A stretch of 64,000 nucleotides of DNA from NCBI GenBank assembly GCA_029204045.2, contig CM055069.1, positions 25,896,825 to 25,960,824 of the forward strand, in the 5' to 3' direction. This DNA is from Tillandsia leiboldiana (taxonomy: Eukaryota; Streptophyta; Magnoliopsida; Poales; Bromeliaceae). Under the pieces are notes generated by a model that had not been told where the DNA came from, ran no database searches, and saw nothing but the letters and a program-made list of their open reading frames with translations. Shown one piece after another: positions 19,600-30,518 of this stretch (the stretch's first letter is position 1; each line of letters opens with the position of its first letter). The translations under genes were made by a program, and so were the position numbers.

Positions 19600-20459
19600 A
19601 GACGAAGCGACTAACCTGCAAAAGAAAGATACTACATTATACAGATATCAGAGCTGAAAAGTAATCTGCTATAAATAAAATAAATACAACTCCACAGATG
19701 TACAGTCCAAGTCCTCACGAAAAAATACATAAGTCTCTCAAACTGTAAAAGAAAGTACAACTCTAAACCTCACTACAAAGGTCTCTCAACATAACACTCT
19801 CAAAATATAAAAAGTGGGTACATCTACTCTCTCTGGAAGACGACTGGTAGGGATCTATCTCGCGACTCCCTCACCTCGATCAGCAGGATCAGCAACTGGA
19901 GCAACAGGAACATGAGTAGAAGTCCCTGGGGAAAAAGACACCACGACGGATGTGAGAACTACATCCCACAGTAGTTCTCAGTGGGTGCCGCCAACAAGCC
20001 CGACGGTCTGCCCACTAAGTCTACTAGAGGCATAAGATAACAGAAAACTGAAGAAAGGAAAGCTGAAACTAACTCTACAGCTACCCTGCCTCTATCTACT
20101 ATGCTCAAAGAGTGATACAGATGAAAATGATGCATCGACTCAAACTCAGTATACTCACCCAATCTACACTAACTGCCGCATAGGGTCCAGTCAAAACCTG
20201 CGCCCACCTACTGCCGCACATCCACAAAAGGACGGGTCTACCGTAGGGTGTCCGTGACTGCCAAAACTGGCCCAGCCAGAGGGACTGCGTCGACAAGTCG
20301 CGATAGCTAAGTAACAGGCCCAACTCCAGAGTGGCACTCGAGGGGCGCGACCCCACCGAGGAAAGTACCCGCGCATCTCTGTCGAGCTCAATATGGCTCA
20401 TGCAGGCTATAGTCCAAATCTACGATCAACAAGATCGACAAAACCAACATCACATCTCT

Positions 20460-23205
20460 AACTCATTAGCTGGAAATATCCAACAGCTAGGACTACCGTC
20501 AACCCAACGGCTCCCCAAAACAGATCACCAAACTCACAGGTAACACAGGAAGGACCGACACCATAAGTGTTCGAAAATTCCGATAGGTTGGTGCCTAGAA
20601 CCCCAATCAAACAAGAACAGAATCCAGGCTCCGCCTATCGAAGTTTTCGACCCCCTTACAGTTCGGGAACACAACTCCCTCGGTAAAACATGCGGAGGGA
20701 ACTAACCAGGGCCCGAAAGTTCCAAAGGACCAACACCTACAACCCTATCAAACAAGAACAGGTTCCAGGCACGGTCCCCGTAGCTTTTGTCCCGAAACAG
20801 AAACAGAAAAGGCCCTTAGAAGAATAACAGCTCAACATGCAACTCACTAGCCGGGTATACTCCACAACCGGCAATAATGAAGGGTCCGAGAACCCCGAAA
20901 GACTAGAACCTACAACCCAAATCAAACAAGAACAGGCTCTAGGCATAGCCCCTCGTTGTTCTCGACCCAGAGAAAAAGGCAGCCCTTAGAACCCAGACCA
21001 CTCGAACCATCTCGAGTGGGTACGTTTATAGAAAAATGTGACATTTATTTCTGAAAGCCATTTGATCTGAGAGAAATCCATTTTTAATGATTTTTAGTTC
21101 TTTTTAGGAAAACAGTTTTAAAACAAGTTTTATATCCAAACCTCGAAGAGCTAATGCCTTCGTCCAATCAAACAAGAACAGACTCAGGCGACCCTACGAT
21201 GCTTGGAAGAAAACATTGGTTGACTAAAAATCAGGTGTGTCCAAAAAAGGTTCTGGGTTCAAGGTCCTGCTAACACTGGTACACAGCTGCCACTATCACA
21301 GTGGCGACAGCATAAACAGGGAAACAAGACCTCCCGGGACTACCGTTTACCCAAACGGCTCCCGGCACAGATAAGCGACCAACTACATCTACCAGACTCC
21401 ACTCTGCTCCCAAGCACGAGTGCAAATGCATCCCACACTAAAAGGAAGTCCCGACCACTCGGCCCACTACCCGGGCGAGGAAGATACTATGTCCAAGAAT
21501 AGAAGAACAGTGTGGATGTCTAGAACAAAAACAACCCTAGCCCAAGTAAGGGTTTTCTACTAGTCTGGTTACACATGCAACATATGACGGGGGTGCTAGG
21601 TCAAGTTCCAAGATAACTATAATTTAACAGATGGTAGGAAGCAAAGATTACATGCTAAATAAATAACACTAGGAGTATCAACTCTCACATCCTAGCATGC
21701 TACATAGAACTACCATGCATGATCCTACATCAATAGAATTACTGAACAGTCCAAAGGTCTTGAAGACGAGGCCACCCACCTGAAGGCGCTATCTGTCCAA
21801 AGTCCCACAGCTGATAATACCCCGAAATCAATATATCCAGATCCAACGGGTCCAGCAATACCCGCAAACACAGCCGGGACCACCGTCCACCAGACGGCTC
21901 CCACAACAGTACACTAAACTCACAGATAACACAGGAAAGACCGACACCATAAGGGTTCGGAAACCCGATAGGTCGGTGCTTAGAACCCTATCAAACAAGA
22001 ACAGAATCCAGGCTCCACCTATTGAAGTTTCCGACCCCCTTACAGTTCGGGAACACAACTACCTCGGCAAAACATGCGGAGGGAACTAACCAGGGCCCGA
22101 AAGTTCCAAAGGACCAACACCTACAACCCTATCAAACAAGAACAGGTTCCAGGCACGGTCCCCGTAGCTTTCGTCCCGAAACAAAAACAGAAAAGACCCC
22201 TAGAAGAATAACAGCTCGACATGCAACTCACTAGCCGGGTATACTCCACAAATGGCAACAATGAAAGGTCCGAGAACCCCGAAAGACTAGAACCTACAAC
22301 CCAAATCAAACAAGAACAGGCTCTAGGCATAACCCCTCGTTGTTCTCGACCCAGAGAAAAGGCAGCCCTTAGAACCCAGATCACTCGAACCATCTCGAGT
22401 GGGTAAGTTTATAGGAAAAGGTGACATTTATTTCTGAAAGCCATTTGATCTGAGAGAAATCCATTTTTAATGATTTTTAGTTCTTTTTAGGAAAACAGTT
22501 TGAAAACAAGTTTTATATCCAAACCTCGAAGAGCTAATGCCTTCGTCCAATCAAACAAGATCAGACTCAGGCGACCCTACGATGCTTGGAAGAAAACATT
22601 GGTTGACTAAAAATCACGTGTGTCCAAAAAGGTTCTGGGTTCAAGGTCCTGCTGTCACTAGTACACTACTGCCACTACCACTGCAGTGACAACCAAAACG
22701 AAGAACACGACATCTCGGGATCACCGTCTACCCAAACGGCTCCCGCTAGAACTAAACGACTAGCTCTATCTACCAGACTCCACTCGGCCCCCAAGCACGA
22801 GTGTAACATGCGTCCCACACTAAGAGAACCCAACCACTCAGCCCACTAACCGGGTGAGGAAGACACTATGTCCAGGAATAGAAGAACAGTGTGGATGTCT
22901 AAAGCATAAATAAACCTAGCCCAGATGAGGGTTTTCTATTAGTCTGATTACACATGCAACATATGACGGGGTGCTAGGTCAAGTTCCAAGATAACTATAA
23001 TTTAACAGATGGTAGGAAGCAAAGATCACATGCTAAACAAATAACACTAGGAGTATCAACTCTCACATCCTAGCATGCTACATAGAACTACCATGCATGA
23101 TCCTACGTCAATAGAATTACTGAACAGTCCAAAGGTCTTGAAGACGAGGCCACCCACCTGAAGGTGCTAACTGTCCAAAGTCCAACAGCTGAAAATGCCA
23201 GGAGC
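20460..23205. repeat. 1.38-kb tandem duplication inside LTR-5
   Basis: About 20460-21825 and 21840-23205 are diverged direct copies at an offset near 1380 bp. Shared landmarks include the GAACAGAATCCAGGCTCC block (20617 and 21997) and GACGAGGCCACCCACCTGAA at their ends. GYP-3 inserted just after the second copy. Confidence 0.85.
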
Positions 23206-24239
23206 AACAATGTAAAGTACCGGATTTTCGGCACATAAATAAATGTAGATAAAGGTGGTATGAAATACTAGTGTTATGAAAGTTGGGGAAGTAAGGAACA
23301 TTTGGACGCGAGTTGGGCCCAAATCGGGTTAAAATGGAGAGATCTAAAAATTTATTTGAGAAAGAGGGCCCAGATTTTTAGTGGAAAATTCAGTGTCGGA
23401 AAATTTCGAGAAAATTACGGGAGCCCCGTAAATATGTTTTAAGACCACAGGAAAAGTTCCGCGTTGATCGGATGCCTGATAGTGAGAACGGGCTCCGCCA
23501 ACAGTGTCGGAAAATTCTGAGAAAATTCGGGGAGCTTCGTAATTATGTTTTAAGGTCACAGTAAAAGTTTCGTGTTGATCGGATACCCGGATTGTGAGAA
23601 CGGGGTCCGCCAATGATTCTAGATACAGCGAGGGTTTTGGTGGCCCAGAAATGACCCAAACTGAAAATTTAAAATTTTCTGTGGTAAATTAGGCTGAAAC
23701 GAAGCTGCCTGTCAAATTTGGATGGAAACGGACGAAAAACGAACAGAAAACGGGACAAAAAGGGATTTCCAGGCGCGCGGCGCGTTGCGCCATGCGCACA
23801 GCTGGCGCGCACAGGGCGCGGAGGGGCGCGCAGTGCGTGCGCCCCTGTGGGTGGTGGCCGCCAAGTGGCGGGCCCCCATTGGGGGGCCCGTGGACCCGGT
23901 CTACACACCCCCTCCCTCCCTTGCTTCCTCTCATTTTCTTCTTTTCTTCTTCCTTCTCCCCGCAGACCTTTCCTTTCTCTTCTTCTTCTCCACCCGAGCC
24001 CGAAAGAAAGAGAGAGAGAGAGAGATAGAGAGAGAGAAAGTGGGGAATTTTGTGGGGCTCGTGGGCACGCTGTGAACCTCGTGGAGCGCGCGAGGCGTTT
24101 CCCAAAGCCGATGGGCGGTGACTGTACGAGGTAACGTTATTTTTCGATATTTTTGGGCACAATTTGTAGGGTTCCTTTTTGGACATTAAATTTGACCCCG
24201 TGCCATTTTGCGTGTTAGGGATCGAGTTCTACTGTACCG

Positions 24240-24925
24240 TTGCTGCACGGACTGTCGCGGGTATTTTTGGCGCGTCTCGTTTTGCGTGCAAGTTGTAGAA
24301 AAATGCACCGTTTTGCGTGCGGATTCGGCAAAAATATGCAGTTTTGGGCGCAAACTCGGAAAACGTGCACCGTTTTGCGTGCAACGTTGAAAAAAAAATA
24401 CACTGTTTTGCGTGCCGAACCGAAGTATTTGCTCCGTTTCGCGTGCAAATTTAAGGTACGTGCACCGTTTTACGTGCAAAGTCTAATATTTTGCATCGAT
24501 TTGCGTGCAGGACAAGAAAAATGTGCACCGTTTTGCATGCAACCCTACAGTGAGGCGTGCACCTTTTTGTGTGCAGATTTGAGGTACGTGCGCCGTTTTG
24601 CGTGCCGATCGCGTTGTCGCGCACCGTTATGCGTGCCGACCCTAATATTATGCAGCGTTTTTCGTGCAGGGTTAGAAAAGACGTGCACCGTTTTGTGTGC
24701 AACCTTAAGAGAAGCATGCTTCGTTTTGCATGCAAACCCGAGGTACGTGCACCGTTTTGCGTGCAGGTTGAGTTGACGCGCATCATTTTGCGTGCCGACT
24801 GAAGTGGCGCACACCATTTTGCGTGTGGGTTTTACTGACGCGCACCGTTTTGCGTGCAGGTTTGGTGGACGTGCACCGTTTTGCGTGCGGACTCGAGGGA
24901 AGTGCACCGTTTTGCGTGCAAGCTC
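24240..24925. repeat. CACCGTTTTGCGTGC array in GYP-3 5' LTR
   Basis: Around 20 copies of a block near GTGCACCGTTTTGCGTGCA at irregular 25-45 bp spacing. TGCAC and GTGCA at the ends are inverted repeats around CGTTTTGC. The 3' LTR copy spans about 30720-31405. The same block, same sense, occurs in GYP-4. Confidence 0.9.
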
Positions 24926-25314
24926 GAGGAGACAAGTGGAATCGCGTGGAGAAAAATTGCAAGTGTCTACAAGCAATTGGGGACACCACAAGGTGGGGAA
25001 TTCTGCCGAAATTGGGTGATCTCTCCCCTTGCTCCTTTGCTTTTCGATTCGAAGCATGATAGTAGCCTGTTAGAGGCGTTAGGTAATTATGATTATGATT
25101 GCCTGTGTAGATGGATTCAGATGAAAAAGAGCAACTGTTGGTTGCCAGAGATAGAGGAATAGATGTGCATGTGCAAAGAGACGCAGAGAAAAAGTGCAAC
25201 TGTTGGTTGCTAAAGATATATGATGAGTATGCATGCGTAGAGATAATTATTATTTTATGAATGAGATGAAAATAATTGCATGGATGAAAAAGAGTAACTA
25301 TTCATGATTGTGAG

Positions 25315-26665
25315 CATGTTAGGGTATAACCCTAGGAATCACGTGACATAAGGAAACAACATTTGTTGGAAGTAAGACTAGGAGAAAACCTAGTATAGGG
25401 GTGTGACGAGTGACATCAACTTAGGAGTTATCCTAGGGTGGACGAGTGGCATGGTCTTAGGTAATAACCTAAGGACACTGGATAGAGTGATTAATATAGA
25501 GTTGAGGAACTCTAGGACAAGGATGACATGGAACTTAGGTAAAGGTAACCTAAGGTGAACTAGTGAACAAGATAGAGTCAAGGAGCTCTAGGATGAGTAT
25601 CACATGGAACTTAGGTAAAGAGAACCTAAGGTGAACTAGTGATCAGTACAGAGTTGAGGAACTCTAGGACAAGTATGATATGGAACTTAGGTAACGGGAA
25701 CCTAAGGCGAGCTAGAAGAGTTTAAACTCACAGACATGAAATTAGAGTCAGTGCAACTCTAAGTTAAAAAGTGGAACAGGAAAATAGAGTTAAGTTAACT
25801 CTAGGATTCAGTGAGGAATCAGGAAAGTGGGATGTGATCCCAAGTTTAAAGAATTAACTAATGTAACCCTAGCAAGTCATAGGGTGTCTGGGCAAAAAGG
25901 GACAATAACTTTAACTTCAATTTGAGTTAAATAAATAAAGAGAAATGTTTAAGAGTCCAGGAGACTCTCTAGTTACCCGTGTGGCAAGACCTAGGGTAAA
26001 AGAGGAATTAGTGAAAAGAAATGGAGCTCAAGGTAGAGCAAAAGTGATTAATAAGCAAGGCAAGCAAATTGCTCAAGATAGAGCTATAAGTAATTAATAA
26101 GCAAGACAAGTAAATTGCTTAAGACAGAGAGAACAGAAAGAGAAATGATATGAGTCCAAGTGACTCCTAGTTATCCTTATGGCGAGACCTAGGACAAGAG
26201 ATAATTTGTTGTAAAAAGGCAAAGTTAAAAGTAAGCTAAAAGTGGCTAAAAAGCATAAAGAGAATGTAAATGGCGCCTTCGAATTTGAGACTCGTCAAGT
26301 GGAGCAGGACTCCCTGGGCAGTGACCCGTCGGACGAGGTACTTTCGAAAGGTTTAAAGTGAAAGTAAAGAGCTAAATGCTCAAAGGAAAGAGAAAGAGAA
26401 TTGCCAGTGGCAAAAAGGGAGCTATAAGCTCGAATAAGAAAGAAAAGCAAATGTTCAAAGGCAAAGAGGCTAAGAACTAAAGTAAAAAGAGAAAGAAAAG
26501 AAAAAGAAAAAGAAAAGAAAAGAAAAGAAAAGAAAAGAAATAAAGTATAAAGATTCTACGGTGAAACCAGCCCATGTTGGAGGTACGGGCAGTATCCCTC
26601 TCCCGGGTAGAGACCCGTTCGGGACGTTTCTTCCGTAGGACGGGGTAACACTTGCGGGTGTTATC
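25315..26665. repeat. chain of short inverted repeats in GYP-3 5' LTR
   Basis: Examples (arms/loop): ACTAGG/6 at 25377-25394; CTTAGGT/4 at 25456-25473; TAGAGTT/4 at 25497-25514; TTAGAGT/7 at 25742-25762; TAGAGTTAA/1 at 25785-25803; TGGGAT/3 at 25828-25842; ACCCTA/8 at 25866-25885; AGAGTC/5 at 25952-25968. It continues to a TAACAC stem near 26645-26661. The 3' LTR copy is about 31797-33140. Confidence 0.75.
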
Positions 26666-27431
26666 GGCAACCTTAGAAATCTTATCTCATGGTAGCAGGA
26701 CTACCGGGCTGGGGCCCGTTGGATAAGAATTTCCGAGGGTTAACTTGAACTAAAGCACCAGAATGTAAAGAAAAAGAGAAATTTGAGTGGCCAAGATGGC
26801 CGGGTTAGTTTGACCTTATATATAGCGGCATAGTGGCCGAGTTGGTGCTTAGTAGTCTGATATGACTAGACAGAGTAGTGCTGGGTGGATGAGTATATAG
26901 AGATAGTGATATATTATTGTGCATAGCTGCATGTTGATTTCGAGGATTTTAGTTTCCTAGCACTATTATTATTGCTTCCATTGGACCAAGTGGTGTAGGA
27001 CACTTTATCTCGGTGGTTGAACCCACTGGGAACTATGTCGTAGTTCTCACACCCCTTGGGTGACTCCCCCCACAGGTTCAGGTATGGATGCAGCGATCGC
27101 GACGGTTCAGAGGCAGACGGCGAGGTATACGACAGGGGCAAGGGCCCAGCAGCATAGAGACCTAGAGGGTCTAGCAGAGGTATCCCATTTTTATATTTCT
27201 TGAGTGAACCTTGTATGGTGAGGAAATGATGTAAAAGAATTGTAATAATTTTATTGGCAAATTCAAGATGTAAAGTGTAATAAAGTAATGCATGGTTCAC
27301 TCTTGTATGCTTTCATTTCCGTTTTAACTATTATTATCGAATGAAAGTTTTAAATTTGTAGTGATTTTTAGTACTCTGATATTGAGCTTCCGCATACACT
27401 TGTTGTGTTATTATGGATGTTACCGTTCCTT

Positions 27432-27456
27432 TCGGGTAGGAAAAGGTCTTACCCGA
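27432..27456 (+). promoter_or_regulatory. LTR-terminal hairpin of GYP-3 (7-bp stem)
   Basis: TCGGGTA, 11-nt loop, TACCCGA, 57 bp before the LTR end; the 3' LTR copy is about 33909-33933. Confidence 0.65.
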
Positions 27457-27521
27457 TTGGCGGGTCTGTTGGCGTGCCCGAACAGTAAAAATTGGCGGAC
27501 TCGGGGCGTGACAGATTAGAG

Positions 27522-27533
27522 TGGTATCAGAGC
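27522..27533 (+). promoter_or_regulatory. PBS of GYP-3 (initiator-Met tRNA)
   Basis: TGGTATCAGAGC, 8 bp after the 5' LTR. Confidence 0.92.
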
Positions 27534-29634
27534 CTAGGAATAGTCCTAGGTGGTTAGCAACCTTAGGGAGACCCTAGGGATTAGCACGGGAGAGCGTGTG
27601 GATTATTGGGCGAAAGTATTTGATTGGCTATTGTTGTTCCCAAAAAGGATGTTGGGACTGATCGAGGGCGACAAGCTTTCATACTTCGGATATTATGTTG
27701 GCGGCCGACAACGTAATGTTGGAGATGAAAAGGAGTACTCTCCTATACTTTCGCATGATTGGGTCGACGAGTCTTTTTGTCGGTATATATGCTGCGCGTT
27801 GCTCAAATGATTAAGTTTGGGCTAGTTGTTTCGTCGTGGTGTGCATATTAGCGATGACACCACATAGGGAGACGCACCTGTTTTGACTCGAGTCACGAGA
27901 GGGCTCGGGGTCAAACGATGTATACGAGCTGCGATAGCGGGTGGCCGCCCTTATTGGGTGGTCCAGCAGCAGATTTGGCTTCTTGCCGCTAGGCGAAAAT
28001 TTTCCGCCGGCAGGGAGGCAGACTCTGACGCCTATGGGTGGCGTCAATGTGACAGTCGGAGCCGATCGATAGGCTCCGGTGGCTGATAACGCAGCAAGCA
28101 GAGGCTGCATAAATGACGCATGGGCATATGGCGTCTCCGCATGTAGGAACAGTAGTAGAACGGGTGGCAATGGCCGCCGAGCTTATATCGGTGCACCCCG
28201 CACCTTCAGCAAGGGGGTGTAATAAGCTTGTGTCAGCTAATATGCTGGCAAAGTATGGTTGGAAAGGTCCAGTGAGAGACCGATTTATAGAACGCTGGTG
28301 ATCGCTATGTGCGAGAACCACGTTAATGTCCTAAGGGTTAGGGCAAGAAGGGTTACGAGCCTAGAGTAGGCTTCAAGATGCGTGGATCTCTCGATAGAGC
28401 GAGAGTTACTGGCGTCGTTCTGATGAATGGGTGTAATGGCAAGGATTGCCACCGCAGGATTTGGGTGTTAATCACCAGGATGGTGAACTGTTATTATGGT
28501 GCCTCGACCCAGTTGGGAGAGTGCACAAGAGCCGTAGGGGTACGTAAGCAAATCGCTTAGCACTGGATTTTCGCGAGTTAGCGTGGGGGCGTAGGACGCC
28601 CGACTATTTGGGTGCTCATGGAGCACAAGTGTTGTTTAGCCAGAGAGAGTTGATTAGGTGGCATAGTAGCCTTTGCCCAGTGTGGCCAGAGTGGATAGAG
28701 AGTTTGGGTCGTGGATTGACGACTTGTTAGTTGGTTTTGCTCAGTGAGCATAGTGGTCGCGTGGCGACGATTAGCGGGTTCGCTTGGGGACAATCCATGC
28801 CTGGACCATGTTTGTGGACTGTGGGCCTGTAGCCCAGTGGGCAGGCGCAGTCGGCTGTGAGAGACAGCGGCCCGAGACCTGATGGCGGGGCATGATAGAG
28901 ATTTGGTCGGGACGGTAGTCCGAGCGATGACCCGGGAACGTGGAATGCCACGTGTGAGCATTGAGGCTATTAGTACACTGAGATTAGTACACTGAGAGCG
29001 TGATATGACCAGGCCGTAGAGCTAGTGGTGATTGAGGTACTGTAGCTCCTAGTGGGAGTATTGGTGTAGTAATCCTAAGTGAGGATCTACCCGTATGACG
29101 ATTGGGTCTGTGTGCTAGTGAGAGCCATTATACAGAGTTGGATTGGTTGGGCTATAGGCCCCTATTGGACCGTGGTCTGTGGACCTATTAGTAGTCCGAG
29201 ATATCGGGTTAGCTGATAACCCGTGGACTTAGAGCGCTAGCAGCGTGTGAGATAGTTGAGGACTTGTGGATTGGCCTTTGCACTCCACATTAGGCAGCGG
29301 AGTGACCGGAAAATGCGGTAAATGTAATTGGTTGCAGATGCAACCTCGTTGTGAAAAGATGATGGCGGAATTAAAGTAGAAATTTCGCAAGAAAAGACGG
29401 GGCAATTCGTGGCAATGGAGTGAGCAAGTGCTCAACTGTGTCTTTCACCTATTTAGTGAAAGTGGCCAGACACCAGGTCTGAGTTTGTCCCTAAATTGCG
29501 ATAGGGATTCATGAATAAGTTGCTCGTGTAGTCTCGGCGAGCAGGCAATTGATGCCGATCACGATATACAGTGAGCCCAGTAGTGAGGGCAAGAATTCCT
29601 CACTCTCGAACAAGTAGGAGTCGAGATGTGATTC
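27534..29634 (+). other. GYP-3 interior: no coding domain, dense short hairpins
   Basis: No gag or pol motif recognised; the longest frames (about 130 codons) look spurious. Perfect inverted repeats are frequent: GACGCC/7 near 28029-28047, GGGCGT/3 at 28587-28601, GTGCTC/3 at 28612-28626, TGCTCA/1 at 28738-28750, ACGTGG/4 at 28938-28953, GGTTGCA/2 at 29330-29345, TGAGCA/2 at 29421-29434, CTTTCAC/7 at 29442-29462, TCCCTA/8 at 29488-29507, GTGAGG/9 at 29583-29603. The interior may act only as structured RNA. Confidence 0.65.
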
Positions 29635-29654
29635 AAGTTTCGAGGACGAAACTT
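29635..29654 (+). promoter_or_regulatory. pre-PPT hairpin of GYP-3
   Basis: AAGTTTCG, loop AGGA, CGAAACTT: 8-bp stem directly before the PPT. Confidence 0.7.
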
Positions 29655-29659
29655 ATTTT

Positions 29660-29672
29660 AAGGGGGGTAGAA
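29660..29672 (+). promoter_or_regulatory. PPT of GYP-3
   Basis: AAGGGGGGTAGAA directly before the 3' LTR. Confidence 0.9.
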
Positions 29673-30486
29673 TGTAAAGTACCGGATTTTCGGCACATAA
29701 ATAAATGTAGATAAAGGTGGTATGAAATACTAGTGTTATGAAAGTTGGGGAAGTAAGGAACATTTGGACACGAGTTGGGCCCAAATCGGGTTAAAATGGA
29801 GAGATCTAAAAATTTATTTGAGAAAGAGGGCCCAGATTTTTAGTGGAAAATTCATAGTGTCGGAAAATTTCGAGAAAATTACGGGAGCCCCGTAAATATG
29901 TTTTAAGACCACAGGAAAAGTTCCGCGTTGATCGGATGCCTGATAGTGAGAACGGGCTCCGCCAACAGTGTCAGAAAATTTTGAGAAAATTTGGGGAGCT
30001 TCGTAATTATGTTTTAAGGTCACAGTAAAAGTTTCGTGTTGATCGGATACCCGGATTGTGAGAACGGGGTCCGCCAATGATTCTAGATACAGCGAGGCTT
30101 TTGGTGGCCCAGAAATGGCCCAAACTGAAAATTTAAAATTTTCTGTGGTAAATTAGGCTGAAACGAAGCTGCCTGTCAAATTTGGACGGAAACGGACGAA
30201 AAACGAACAGAAAACGGGACAAAAAGGGATTTCCAGGCGCGCGGCGCGTTGCGCCATGCGCACAGCTGGCGCGCACAGGGCGCGGGGGCGCGCGCCTGCA
30301 TGGCGCAGGGGCGCGCAGTGCGTGCGCCCCTGTGGGTGGTGGCCGCCAAGTGGCGGGCCCCCATTGGGGGGCCCGGGGACCCGGTCTACACACCCCCTCC
30401 CTCCCTTGCTTCCTCTCCTTTTCTTCTTTTCTTCTTCCTTCTCCCCGTAGACCTTTTCTTTCTCTTCTTCTTCTCCACCCGAGCCC

Positions 30487-30518
<32 letters not shown>

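Larger units (their letters stand above)
23211..27513 (+). repeat. GYP-3 5' LTR (4303 bp)
   Basis: Starts TGTAAAGTACCGG and ends GGGGCGTGACA. Contents: CT-rich tract and (GA)n near 23915-24045, a candidate splice donor at 24130 (ACGAG then GTAACG), the CACCGTTTTGCGTGC array, a hairpin-rich stretch with diverged units of about 86 bp (25500-25710), an (AAAAG)n tract (26485-26540), and a terminal hairpin. Confidence 0.95.

Noticed and set aside
24240..25060. ORFs of 100-180 codons over the CACCGTTTTGCGTGC array on both strands
   Set aside because: Cys/Arg/Phe-rich repeats that follow the minisatellite; non-coding LTR.
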